From Thioalkalivibrio sp. HK1 (lineage in GTDB: Bacteria; Pseudomonadota; Gammaproteobacteria; HK1), in the NCBI GenBank assembly GCA_000583135.1, contig JFBG01000030.1, positions 1-61,554 of the forward strand: a DNA stretch of 61,554 nucleotides, read 5' to 3'. Numbering within the stretch: position 1 is the first letter of the stretch; every line of letters begins with the position of its first letter. The notes below the pieces were generated by a model, which was given only the letters and a program-made list of their open reading frames with translations, had not been told where the DNA came from and did not search any database. This document shows, in pieces, positions 27,899-36,544 of this stretch. Made by a program: the position numbers and the translations under genes.

Positions 27899-28885
27899 TC
27901 AGTAGTTCTTCGCCAAGTCCATGCCCGCATAGAGCGCGCCGACTTCCTCGGCATAGCCGTTGAACATCAGGGTATCGCGTTTGAAGAATTCGCCGATACG
28001 CCTTTCCCTCGCCTGACTCCAACGCGGATGGTTGACCTCGGGGTTGACGTTGGAATAAAAGCCGTATTCTCGAGAGGCGGCGAGATTCCAACTGGTATCG
28101 GGCTGTTTTTCGACGAATTCGATGGAGGCGATCGATTTGATGCTCTTGAATCCGTATTTCCAAGGCACCACCAGCCGGATGGGAGCTCCGTTTTGGTTGG
28201 GTATCATTTTGCCGTAGATGCCGATGGCCAGCAGGGTCATCGGATGCATCGCCTCATCGATACGAAGCCCCTCGATATAGGGCCAGGAGAGGGATCCACC
28301 TCTTTGCCCGCGCATCTCTTCGGGACGATGAACGGTGCGAAAAGCGACATATTTCGCTTTCGATGTCGGTGCGAAACGATTCAGCAGATCGCCCAAGGAG
28401 ATGCCGACCCAAGGAACGACCATCGACCATGCTTCCACGCATCGAAGGCGGTAGATACGCTCTTCGATGCGGTGGGGGGCGATGATCTCCTCATAGCCGA
28501 TGCGACCGGGTTTTTCGCACTCCCCCCCGACCTCCAAGGTCCACGGGAGCGGCGTGAATTCATCCGCATAGCGCGCAGGATCGCCTTTGTCGGTGCCGAA
28601 TTCGTAGAAGTTATTGTAGGTGGTGATATCGGACCAGGAGTTGAGCTCCTCATCGACCCTCCAAGCGCTTTCGACGACGCTCTCGATATCCTTTCCCGTC
28701 GCTTCCGGGTCGACGGCGATTGCCGCTTCGCCCCTAACCGGGGCGAGCAATCCCAACCCCGTTCCCGCCGCGATCCCGGCGATGGAGGCGCTTCCTTGCA
28801 GGAATTTCCTGCGGCTTTCGAAAACTGCCTGCGGGGTGATTTCCGAGGGCAAGACGGGGTTCGAAGAGCGTTTGCGGATGAGCAT
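27899..28885 (-). CDS. msrP: Periplasmic protein-methionine-sulfoxide reductase catalytic subunit
   Basis: Molybdopterin enzyme that repairs oxidised methionines in periplasmic proteins. Start ATG 28885 (MLIRKRSS) is placed 8 nt after GGAG. The signal has the twin-arginine SRRKFLQGSASIAG form, so Tat export is expected. The sulfite-oxidase fold is seen in YNNFYEFGTDKGDP, RLRCVEAWSMVVPWVGI with the molybdenum-ligand Cys, and KYGFKSIKSI. 328 residues. Paired with msrQ; upstream purL is separated by 363 bp. Confidence 0.95.
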   Translation of the reverse strand: MLIRKRSSNPVLPSEITPQAVFESRRKFLQGSASIAGIAAGTGLGLLAPVRGEAAIAVDPEATGKDIESVVESAWRVDEELNSWSDITTYNNFYEFGTDKGDPARYADEFTPLPWTLEVGGECEKPGRIGYEEIIAPHRIEERIYRLRCVEAWSMVVPWVGISLGDLLNRFAPTSKAKYVAFRTVHRPEEMRGQRGGSLSWPYIEGLRIDEAMHPMTLLAIGIYGKMIPNQNGAPIRLVVPWKYGFKSIKSIASIEFVEKQPDTSWNLAASREYGFYSNVNPEVNHPRWSQARERRIGEFFKRDTLMFNGYAEEVGALYAGMDLAKNY

Positions 28886-29248
28886 GGCCACATCTCCTAA
28901 AGGATCGGCTCGAAAGGGACTGAAAGATTAAAGCATTGATGATCGCATAAAACCGGATTGTGCATCATCTTGCCAAGACGGGAGATCGAGTCTTGCTTTT
29001 CATCGCCCGATTTTCCATCCTACAAGTATCCATCCTACCGGTACATCCGGGGGATGGTTTTTTTTGCGCGCAAGGTCAAGAGATCATGGGGTTTGGTGTG
29101 ATCGACCCTGCCATCATCGATCATAAGACCCTCGAGCGTCGACGGATTCCTCGTTCGCCGAAAAGCCGATGGAGGGCTCGATTTTTTCGAAACGAAGCGC
29201 TTTTACGGGTCTTCGGGTGCAAGGTCCCGCAGGCTCACGGGCCCAATC
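28886..29248. other. purL-msrP intergenic region (363 bp)
   Basis: No gene recognised. A plus-strand frame over it lacks family likeness and runs into the antisense of purL. Presumably holds the promoter of msrPQ; the A/T-rich stretch near 28925-28965 is the best candidate place. Confidence 0.35.
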
Positions 29249-32200
29249 TCAACCGACCTGGTGTCGGGCATTGCGGAATATGCGCATCCAAGGACCCTCC
29301 TCGTGCCAATTCGGTGGATGCCAGGAAAATTGCACCGAGCGGATGCAGCGCTCCGGATGGGGCATCATGATCGTCACCCTTCCGTCTCGGGTGGTAAGCC
29401 CCGTCACCCCTCCTTGCGAGCCATTGGGATTGGCGGGGTAGCGCTTGGCCGCCTCGCCGGTGGAATCGATATAGCGAAGACAAACCGAACCCCCCTCGGG
29501 ATCGAAGTTCTCGTCGCTCGCCCGCCCTTCGCCGTGGGCAACGACCACCGGCAATTGCCAACCCTGCATGCCTTGGAGGAAGATCGAGGGCGAGGCCTCG
29601 ATCCGAACCATCGACAGCCGACCCTCGAAGCGCCCGGAGCGATTGGGCGCAAAATGAGGCCAGTTTTCCGCTCCGGGGATGATCTCCTTCAAGGCGGCGA
29701 ACATCTGGCAGCCGTTGCATACCCCCAAGGCGAAGCTGTCCTTGCGCCGAAAAAACCCTTCCATCTCTTCTCGACAGCGCGGCTCGAAAAGGATCGAAGC
29801 CGCCCATCCCGCCCCGGCTCCGAGAACGTCCCCGAAAGAAAATCCCCCGCAGGCGGCGAGCCCCTCGAACTCCGCAAGGCGGATACGTCCGGAAGCGAGA
29901 TCGCCGGTATGCACGTCGTAGGCATCGAAACCGGCGGCATCGAAGGCCGCTGCCATTTCGACATGGCCGTTGGTTCCTTGCTCGCGCAGGATCGCGACCT
30001 TGGGTTTCAATCGCAGCAAGGGGGGGGCGGGGCGATCTCGGTCGCCGGTGCCGTGTTCGACCCCGCAGGGATCGTCTTCGGCGATGTGTGCAAGATCGTC
30101 ATCGTCGACGGGCAGGGGATCGATATCGACCCACAGCCCCCGCTCGTCGGGATCGTCGATGCGCGCATATTCTTCGTCGGCGCATTCGGGATCGTCCCTG
30201 AGCCGTCGCATTCGATGCGATGTCTGCGACCACAGACGATGAAGATTCGAGCGCGAACTCGCAAAGAGGATTTCGTCCCCGAGCCGGAAAAGGCATCGAT
30301 CCTCGTCGATGATGCGACCGATCGGGTGCACGCAATCGCCCAAGGACCGCTCGGATCGCAGGATGCGAAGCACTCCTTCGAGATCGTCTTTGCGCACTTG
30401 GAGCACGATCCCCGGTTCCTCGCAAAAGAGCAGCGCCAAGGGATCCGGCTTTGTCGGTGCGATCGAAGCCGGCAGCAGCGGGGTCAGATCGAGCTCGAAT
30501 CCCGCCCGACCGGCGAAGGCCATTTCCAGCGCGCAAGTGGCGAGCCCCCCGTCGGAACGATCGTGGTAGGCCAGCGCCAAGCCCTCCCGTCGCAGGTGAT
30601 CCAACGCGCGAAAAAGAGCGGGCAGAGCCTCGGGGCGGTCGATATCCGGTGCTTGCATCGCGGTTCGGCCCCAAGCCAAAGCCAGCGCCGATCCGCCGAT
30701 GCGATGCGCTCCGAAGCCGAGATCGACCAGCACCAAGAGGGTCTCGCCCGCATCGAGCCTCGCCATCGGTACGAGGTTCTTGCGGATATCGCGTACCGGG
30801 GCGAAGGCGGAGACGACGAGCGAGACCGGGGCGATCACCGCTCGCTCCTTGCCCTCATGGTCCTGCCAGCGGGTCTGCATCGAGAGCGAGTCCTTGCCGA
30901 CGGGAATCGCGATTCCCAGTTTCGGACAAAGCTCCATCGCCACCGCCTCCACCGCATCGAAAAGACGGGCGTCCTCCCCCGGATGGCCGCAAGCCGCCAT
31001 CCAGTTCGCCGAGAGCGCAACCGTACCGATATCCGGCACATCCGCGCTCAATAGATTGGTCAGGGATTCCGCCACCGCCAATCGGGCCGCGGCGCGGGCA
31101 TCGAGAAGGGAGACCGGGGCGCGTTCTCCGATGGCCATGGCTTGGCCGTGAAAGCCCTCGAAGTCGCCGATGGAGACGGCGCAATCGGCGACCGGCACCT
31201 GCCAAGGACCGACCATCGGATCCCGCGCGACGAGCCCGCCGACGCTGCGATCCCCGATGGTGATGAGAAAGGATTTATCGGCCACCGCCGGCATGCGCAG
31301 CACTCGCTCGAAGGCCCGCTCGATATCGATGATGGATAGATCGAGGGACGAGGGCACGATCTCGATGCGCTCGACATTTCTTTCCATCCGCGGCGGATCT
31401 CCCAAGAGCAAGGAGATCGGCATCGAAACGACATCGCTTCGAAAGAGGCTGTCGTGGACTTCGAGTCGGCCATCGGCGAAGGCCTCGCCGATCACCGCCC
31501 ACGGGCAGCGTTCGCGGGCGCATAGATCGGCGAACTCGTCGAGGCGATCGGATTCGATGGCAAGGACATAACGCTCCTGCGATTCATTGCACCAGATCGC
31601 CAAAGGTGATAGGGAAGGGTCGGCGCTCGGGATGGCGCGCAAGTCGAAATGCCCCCCGCAACCGGCATCGGCCACCAACTCCGGAAGGGCATTCGAAAGT
31701 CCGCCCGCTCCGACATCGTGGATCGAGAGGATGGGGTTGGCCTCTCCCCGCCGCCGACAGGCATCGATCACCTCTTGGCAGCGCCGCTGCATCTCGGGAT
31801 TGCCCCGCTGCACCGAAGCGAAGTCCAACGTCTCGCGAGTTTCCCCGGCGCTTGCGGCGGCTGTCGCCGACGAGGCCGCTCCACCCCCGAGTCCGATCAT
31901 CATCCCCGGTCCGCCGAGAACCACGATCCGGGCTCCGGCGGCGAATTCGCGTTTTTCGATCTGATCGCGATCGATATTCCCCGAGCCCCCGGCGATCATG
32001 ATCGGCTTGTGATAGCCGTAGGTGCGCAAAGACGGGGTGTCGTCGCTGCCGGACTCGCCCTCGCCCTTTGCGGTCGCAACGTCGATGCCCAGCGTTCGAA
32101 AATAGCCCCCCAAAGTCGGACGCCCGAATTCATTGCCGTAGGCGGCGGCTCCCAAGGGGGCATCGATCATGATGTCCAAGGCCGAGGCGATTCGATCCGG

Positions 32201-33373
32201 CTTTTCTTGGTGCCCTTCCCAAGGCTGCACGAAATCCGGGATTCGCAGGTGCGAAACCGAATACCCCGCCAACCCCGCTTTGCTGCATCCGCCGCGTCCG
32301 GTTGCCGCCTCGTCTCGGATTTCGCCGCCGACCCCGGTCGCAGCGCCGGGGAAGGGCGAGATCGCGGTCGGGTGGTTATGGGTTTCGGCTTTGATCACGA
32401 GGTCGATCCGTCGGTTCTTGGTTTCGTAGCGCCCGCTTTGCGGATGCGGAGCCAGCCACTTCGTCTCGTGGCCGCCGATCACCGCGGCGTTGTCGCGGTA
32501 GGCCGAAAGCGTCCCTTGGGGATTCAGGGCGTGGGTGTTGCGGATCATCTCGAAGAGGGTCGATGGGGCGACGACCCCGTCGATGATCCAGCGGGCATTG
32601 AATATCTTGTGGCGGCAGTGTTCGGAGTTGACCTGCGCGAACATCATCAACTCCGCATCGGAAGGATCCCTTTCGATTTCGCCGAAGCGTCGACGCAGAT
32701 AATCGCGCTCCGATGCCGACAGACCGAGACCGAGCGCCAAATCCGCAGCCTCGAGGGATTCTCGATCGAGGGCGATCCCTCGATGGGGCGGGGGTTCGGT
32801 ACGGGCGAAGATCGCCTTCGGTTCGAAGATCGACCATCCGGATGCCGATGCGATCGCCCCATCGTCATCCTCGCTCGGAGCCGGCAAAAAGATCGCCTCG
32901 GTCATCCGATCGTGCAGCAGACCGAGTTCGGCAATGCGATAGGGCGGCGGGGTCGCTCGAGGGTGCGAGCTGTGATGAGCGAAGCGCCATGCAATCCCGC
33001 GTTCGATGCGCTGCACCTCATCGATCCCGCAAAGCCGAAGGATATCCAAGACCTTGCTCGACCACGGGGAGATCGTACCGGGGCGGGGAACGACGATCAG
33101 CGCATCGTCTTCGAAGAACGAAGCCCCGCGCTCGTCCTTCTTGCCTTCGCTCCATATCGCTTGTGCGGGGTCGGCATCGAGGAGTCGGGCAAGCCTTGAC
33201 AGCGATTCCTCGCTCAAAGGAGTCGTTTGCGCAAGGTAGAAGCGACATGCATGGGGAGTTTCGATATCGGCATGGATTTCCCGCAGGCTCTCGATTCGCT
33301 GATCTCGACGCGAAACGAGGCGCACGCTTTTGCCGCGCAACATCAAGAGGATTCGAGGAGAGGCATCGGACAT
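29249..33373 (-). CDS. purL: Phosphoribosylformylglycinamidine synthase, single-chain
   Basis: Fourth step of purine synthesis; the long proteobacterial form with PurS-, PurL- and PurQ-like parts in one chain. 1,374 residues against about 1,295 in E. coli. Visible: PRPGTISPWSSK near the N-terminus, AQVNSEHCRHKIFNA, KAETHNHPTAISPFPGA, LSIHDVGAGGLSNAL, and the C-terminal glutaminase with catalytic Cys in ALGVCNGCQM and the His/Glu pair in MMPHPERC. ATG 33373 is chosen to match the family N-terminus; ATG 33385 is an alternative. The HPE segment and all catalytic residues appear intact. Confidence 0.95.
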   Translation of the reverse strand: MSDASPRILLMLRGKSVRLVSRRDQRIESLREIHADIETPHACRFYLAQTTPLSEESLSRLARLLDADPAQAIWSEGKKDERGASFFEDDALIVVPRPGTISPWSSKVLDILRLCGIDEVQRIERGIAWRFAHHSSHPRATPPPYRIAELGLLHDRMTEAIFLPAPSEDDDGAIASASGWSIFEPKAIFARTEPPPHRGIALDRESLEAADLALGLGLSASERDYLRRRFGEIERDPSDAELMMFAQVNSEHCRHKIFNARWIIDGVVAPSTLFEMIRNTHALNPQGTLSAYRDNAAVIGGHETKWLAPHPQSGRYETKNRRIDLVIKAETHNHPTAISPFPGAATGVGGEIRDEAATGRGGCSKAGLAGYSVSHLRIPDFVQPWEGHQEKPDRIASALDIMIDAPLGAAAYGNEFGRPTLGGYFRTLGIDVATAKGEGESGSDDTPSLRTYGYHKPIMIAGGSGNIDRDQIEKREFAAGARIVVLGGPGMMIGLGGGAASSATAAASAGETRETLDFASVQRGNPEMQRRCQEVIDACRRRGEANPILSIHDVGAGGLSNALPELVADAGCGGHFDLRAIPSADPSLSPLAIWCNESQERYVLAIESDRLDEFADLCARERCPWAVIGEAFADGRLEVHDSLFRSDVVSMPISLLLGDPPRMERNVERIEIVPSSLDLSIIDIERAFERVLRMPAVADKSFLITIGDRSVGGLVARDPMVGPWQVPVADCAVSIGDFEGFHGQAMAIGERAPVSLLDARAAARLAVAESLTNLLSADVPDIGTVALSANWMAACGHPGEDARLFDAVEAVAMELCPKLGIAIPVGKDSLSMQTRWQDHEGKERAVIAPVSLVVSAFAPVRDIRKNLVPMARLDAGETLLVLVDLGFGAHRIGGSALALAWGRTAMQAPDIDRPEALPALFRALDHLRREGLALAYHDRSDGGLATCALEMAFAGRAGFELDLTPLLPASIAPTKPDPLALLFCEEPGIVLQVRKDDLEGVLRILRSERSLGDCVHPIGRIIDEDRCLFRLGDEILFASSRSNLHRLWSQTSHRMRRLRDDPECADEEYARIDDPDERGLWVDIDPLPVDDDDLAHIAEDDPCGVEHGTGDRDRPAPPLLRLKPKVAILREQGTNGHVEMAAAFDAAGFDAYDVHTGDLASGRIRLAEFEGLAACGGFSFGDVLGAGAGWAASILFEPRCREEMEGFFRRKDSFALGVCNGCQMFAALKEIIPGAENWPHFAPNRSGRFEGRLSMVRIEASPSIFLQGMQGWQLPVVVAHGEGRASDENFDPEGGSVCLRYIDSTGEAAKRYPANPNGSQGGVTGLTTRDGRVTIMMPHPERCIRSVQFSWHPPNWHEEGPWMRIFRNARHQVG

Positions 33374-33894
33374 GCCCGAGATCATAACGATCTCGATTCT
33401 TGGATCGTGCCAAAAAAAGATCCCGCGAAAAAAATCGAGCGATAAGGAGCGATAAAAAGACTCTCCTTGCGAACAAGTAATATCGATGGTACGAGCAGGG
33501 ACGAGGGGGATTTTTCCTCGATGCTCGGTCCATCGAAGGGCGCGATATGGCACTTCGATCGATCGGATCGAGGCGCCGTCATCGGCGCGCGCTCACCATC
33601 GACGAAGATCGGATCCCCTCTCGATGAAAGCCCGCATCGCAGCGATCGGGATCATCGCTCGAAAGGGCAAAATCGGGGGCGAGGGTCGGCGCTACCCGAC
33701 GATGCACCGATGAGGGATGCCAATCGGGAATCGCGATCGCCAAGACCGTCCCGAGATGCGAGCGCAAGATGCAAGCGAGGGTATCGAAGATGGCGCCGAA
33801 CCCTCGTTCGCCGATGCCGCCGCCGTCATGATGCCAAGGCAGTGGTAGCATTGCGATATTCCCTTCTCGATTCGATGAGACAGGAGGCTCGGAT
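33374..33894. promoter_or_regulatory. Divergent region between purL and the Lys/Ala/Ser-rich membrane protein (521 bp)
   Basis: I see no gene; overlapping frames are Arg/Ser/Pro-rich and lack family likeness. A/T-rich patches at about 33410-33480 next to purL are the likely promoter/leader of purL. No PurR-like operator is evident. Confidence 0.35.
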
Positions 33895-34839
33895 ATGGCG
33901 ACGAGAAAAAGCGCATCGGCGACCGATGACGAGAAAAAGGTCGAGAATGACCGGAAGGCCCCGGCGAGGAAATCGACCGCGAAGGATTCATCGGCCAAGA
34001 AAAGCGATGCGAAGGGTGCCCGAAGCCGGAGCGCGGCATCGACCCCAAGCGCAAAAACCCGAGTGCGGGCCGCGCAAGCCGGATCCGCCAAGAGCGCGCA
34101 GAAAAGCCGCGATATCCCTGACGGAAAGAAAAGCGCGGATGAATCGACATCGGCGAAAAGCCCCGCCGAGCCCTCGAAGACCCGCAGCGCCGATGCCGAG
34201 AACGAGACTTCGGCGACCGAAACCCCCGGCCCGCCCCCCGAGCCTTCGCAGGCGAATGAGACTTCCGCTACCGAATCATCGAGTCCTGAGTTTCCCCAAA
34301 GCGCATCCCCGCTTTCTCCACCTCCGGCCAATGTCGAGGAAAATAAAAGCCTCGTCAGCTATTTGGCCCTTTGGGGGCCTTTGATTATCGTGGGTTTTTT
34401 GGTCATCGTTTTTCACGGCGATCAACCGCAGCAAGAATCGGCGGAGATCGGGGCGTTGTCGGAGCCGGAGCCGATAACGGCAACGGCCTTCGTCGAACCC
34501 TCGCCTTCGTCCCTTGCCGATAACGGATCGATGCCGCCCGCCTCCCATCGGGACATGGCAGGGGATACCGTCGCCTCCGTGCCGGAGCCTCGTCGAACGT
34601 CGGATCTTCATGGCTCCGCTTCATCGTCTTCGATGGCCACCGGTTACGAACCGCCGAGGGGATATCCGCCACCTTTGGGTCCCTATATCGATCCTCGGGG
34701 GAGTCAACGGCACGATCCTTGGATGATCTTGGAGGATCGCCATATCGAGGATCGTTATTTCGAGCCGGGGTCTCGATCAGAGCCCTTCATGAGTCAGGGC
34801 GAAGACGGGGGCCGCCTGCCATACCAAACCCCGCCTTAA
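33895..34839 (+). CDS. Single-span membrane protein with a Lys/Ala/Ser-rich cytoplasmic half; unknown function
   Basis: 314 residues; AGGAGG 7 nt before the ATG supports a real gene. Residues 1-150 are low-complexity Lys, Ala, Ser, Glu, resembling histone H1-like tails at the start (many KS/KSA and AKK) and becoming acidic and Pro-rich. One transmembrane helix at about 153-173 (SYLALWGPLIIVGFLVIVF). The outer half (about 175-314) is Pro/Ser/Glu-rich and ends in Asp/Arg/Tyr-rich DPWMILEDRHIEDRYFEPG. By charge the N-terminus should be cytosolic. I do not recognise the family and would not assign a function. Confidence 0.75.
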   Translation: MATRKSASATDDEKKVENDRKAPARKSTAKDSSAKKSDAKGARSRSAASTPSAKTRVRAAQAGSAKSAQKSRDIPDGKKSADESTSAKSPAEPSKTRSADAENETSATETPGPPPEPSQANETSATESSSPEFPQSASPLSPPPANVEENKSLVSYLALWGPLIIVGFLVIVFHGDQPQQESAEIGALSEPEPITATAFVEPSPSSLADNGSMPPASHRDMAGDTVASVPEPRRTSDLHGSASSSSMATGYEPPRGYPPPLGPYIDPRGSQRHDPWMILEDRHIEDRYFEPGSRSEPFMSQGEDGGRLPYQTPP

Positions 34840-34982
34840 AAGTGCCATCTCGGATCCGCCGCTGATATGGTTTTCGGTCCGACCGCAAAGCGGGATCGAC
34901 GCCCGATCGGACCGACGAGCGAGGGTATCGTTTTTTTTCGGGCGAATAAACGGGTTTTTACGGCCGCCTTCGTTCGAAGAAT

Positions 34983-36161
34983 CTAAGTCTCGATATTGCC
35001 CTGGGGCCCCTTTCGGGCTTGCCATTGCTGCACGGCATCCTCCTCCGATCCGAGCAGCACGGCGATCCAATGGGTATCCGGGCGGGAGTCGAGGGCGATT
35101 TTGATCATGATGGTCAGGGGCACGGACAAGAACATGCCCACCGGGCCGAGTACCCAACCCCAAAATACCAACGAGAGAAAAACCACCAAGGGCGAAAGAC
35201 CCAATCCGCGCCCGAGCAAGCGCGGTTCGAGCAGGCTCCCGACGGCGATATTGACGATCAGATAGCCGACGACGGCGACCAGGGTCGTCCCCGGCCCGAG
35301 CTGGATCAGGCAAAGCAGCAAGGCCGGTATCGCGGCGATGATCGAGCCGATATTGGGGACATAGTTGAGCAAGAAGGCGAGCAACCCCCATAGCACGGGA
35401 TAGTCGACTCCCAGCAGCCAGAGCCAGAGCCAGATCGCGGCGCCGGTCAGCAAGCTGGTGGCGGTCTTGATGACCAGATAGCGTTTGACGTTCTGACTGA
35501 AGGTCGTGAAGCGCTCGAGGGTGCGGCCATTGCCGTTGTCGAGGGTGTGGAATTTGATGGAAAAGACCGAGGCCTCGAAGAGGATGAAGATCACGGTCAA
35601 GAAGATCAGCATGGCATTGGTCAGCAGCGCCCCGAGCCCGTTGAAGAGGTCGGCGGTGAGTTCGATCGCCAACTCCGGTCTGAAAATATCGGTAAGGGAG
35701 ATGAAGGGCGAAGTGATCCCCCGCCCCTCGAGCCAAGCGCCCAATGCGGCGCTTTGCTGATTGATGCGCTCTTTGTACTGCGGCAAGTCTTGACCGAAAT
35801 CCGCGATCGCCGAGCCCACGATCCCCATCATCATCGCCCCCGCCACTATAATCGCGCCGATGACCGCGACCATCGCGAGCCAGCGCGGCAACCCCAAGCG
35901 TTCCAGCCAAGCCAAGGCCGGGGTGCCGATGATGGCGATGAAGGTCGAGAGCAGGAAGGGAATGATGATCGGTCCTGCGGTTCGAAGGCCCGCGATGACC
36001 ACCACCAAGGCGGCCGCGATCACCAGTACATTCGCGGCCTTTCCTCGCTCCGGATCGATGGCGTCGAGGTTTTTCGATGCCCCCGAATCAAGCGAGGGCG
36101 ACGGTATCGGCATCGCCCCTTTTTCCTTGTGATCCTCTTCGGGATCGGCGTGATCGTTCAT
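34983..36161 (-). CDS. AI-2E family transporter / PerM-like permease
   Basis: 392 residues with about eight hydrophobic segments: VLVIAAALVVVIAGL, ILFLLSTFIAI-like IPFLLSTFIAIIGTPALAWL near the start, LTNAMLIFLTVIFILFEA in the middle, and LGPVGMFLSVPLTIMIK at the end. The GLLAFLLNYVPNIGSIIAAIPA segment with its Asn-Tyr-Xaa-Pro is the family hallmark. Named after TqsA; in many bacteria these are of unknown cargo. N-terminal 40 residues are hydrophilic and acidic. Divergent from nadE. Confidence 0.9.
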   Translation of the reverse strand: MNDHADPEEDHKEKGAMPIPSPSLDSGASKNLDAIDPERGKAANVLVIAAALVVVIAGLRTAGPIIIPFLLSTFIAIIGTPALAWLERLGLPRWLAMVAVIGAIIVAGAMMMGIVGSAIADFGQDLPQYKERINQQSAALGAWLEGRGITSPFISLTDIFRPELAIELTADLFNGLGALLTNAMLIFLTVIFILFEASVFSIKFHTLDNGNGRTLERFTTFSQNVKRYLVIKTATSLLTGAAIWLWLWLLGVDYPVLWGLLAFLLNYVPNIGSIIAAIPALLLCLIQLGPGTTLVAVVGYLIVNIAVGSLLEPRLLGRGLGLSPLVVFLSLVFWGWVLGPVGMFLSVPLTIMIKIALDSRPDTHWIAVLLGSEEDAVQQWQARKGPQGNIET

Positions 36162-36544
36162 GCGTTTTTTCGAAGGCCTTTCAATCGAAGGGGTCGCTCA
36201 CCGAGGCGGCATCGGGGATCGAAGCGAGACTCGATCGGCCATCGATTGCTTCGAGCGGAAAAGGGAACGACGCAAAGAGGGAGTCGCACTTGCGCTTCGT
36301 TCGCCTGCGATTTAGAAGGTTGCCGTCGGGGGGCGTATTTTCATCCATCCGTTTGGAACTCGTCGGCTTTTGCGATGCCATCCGTGCACCGGTCAACGGC
36401 CGCATCCGCGGTTCGTTGGAATATCGATCCTCTTCGAACGAAAACACTCGGATATCGTGCACCAGATAGTCGAATCCGCTCGAATCTCTACTCTCAAATC
36501 CCCCGTCGCCCTGATTCCACTTGCTATTTAGCGTCGATCACCTC
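36162..36544. promoter_or_regulatory. Divergent region between the permease gene and nadE (383 bp)
   Basis: No gene that I can support. A 93-codon minus-strand frame (36181-36462) ends 20 bp before the permease start but resembles no family I know and has no clear ribosome binding site. Confidence 0.35.

Noticed and set aside
28960..29370. 136-codon plus-strand frame after purL
   Set aside because: Its 3' part is antisense to the purL C-terminus; no start signal or recognisable motif.
33467..34384. 305-codon plus-strand frame overlapping the Lys/Ala/Ser-rich protein
   Set aside because: Arg/Pro/Ser-rich shadow of the gene starting at 33895 in another frame; no ribosome binding site or family likeness.
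36181..36462. 93-codon minus-strand frame just before the permease gene
   Set aside because: Position is suggestive but there is no ribosome binding site and no recognisable sequence; kept only as a remark.
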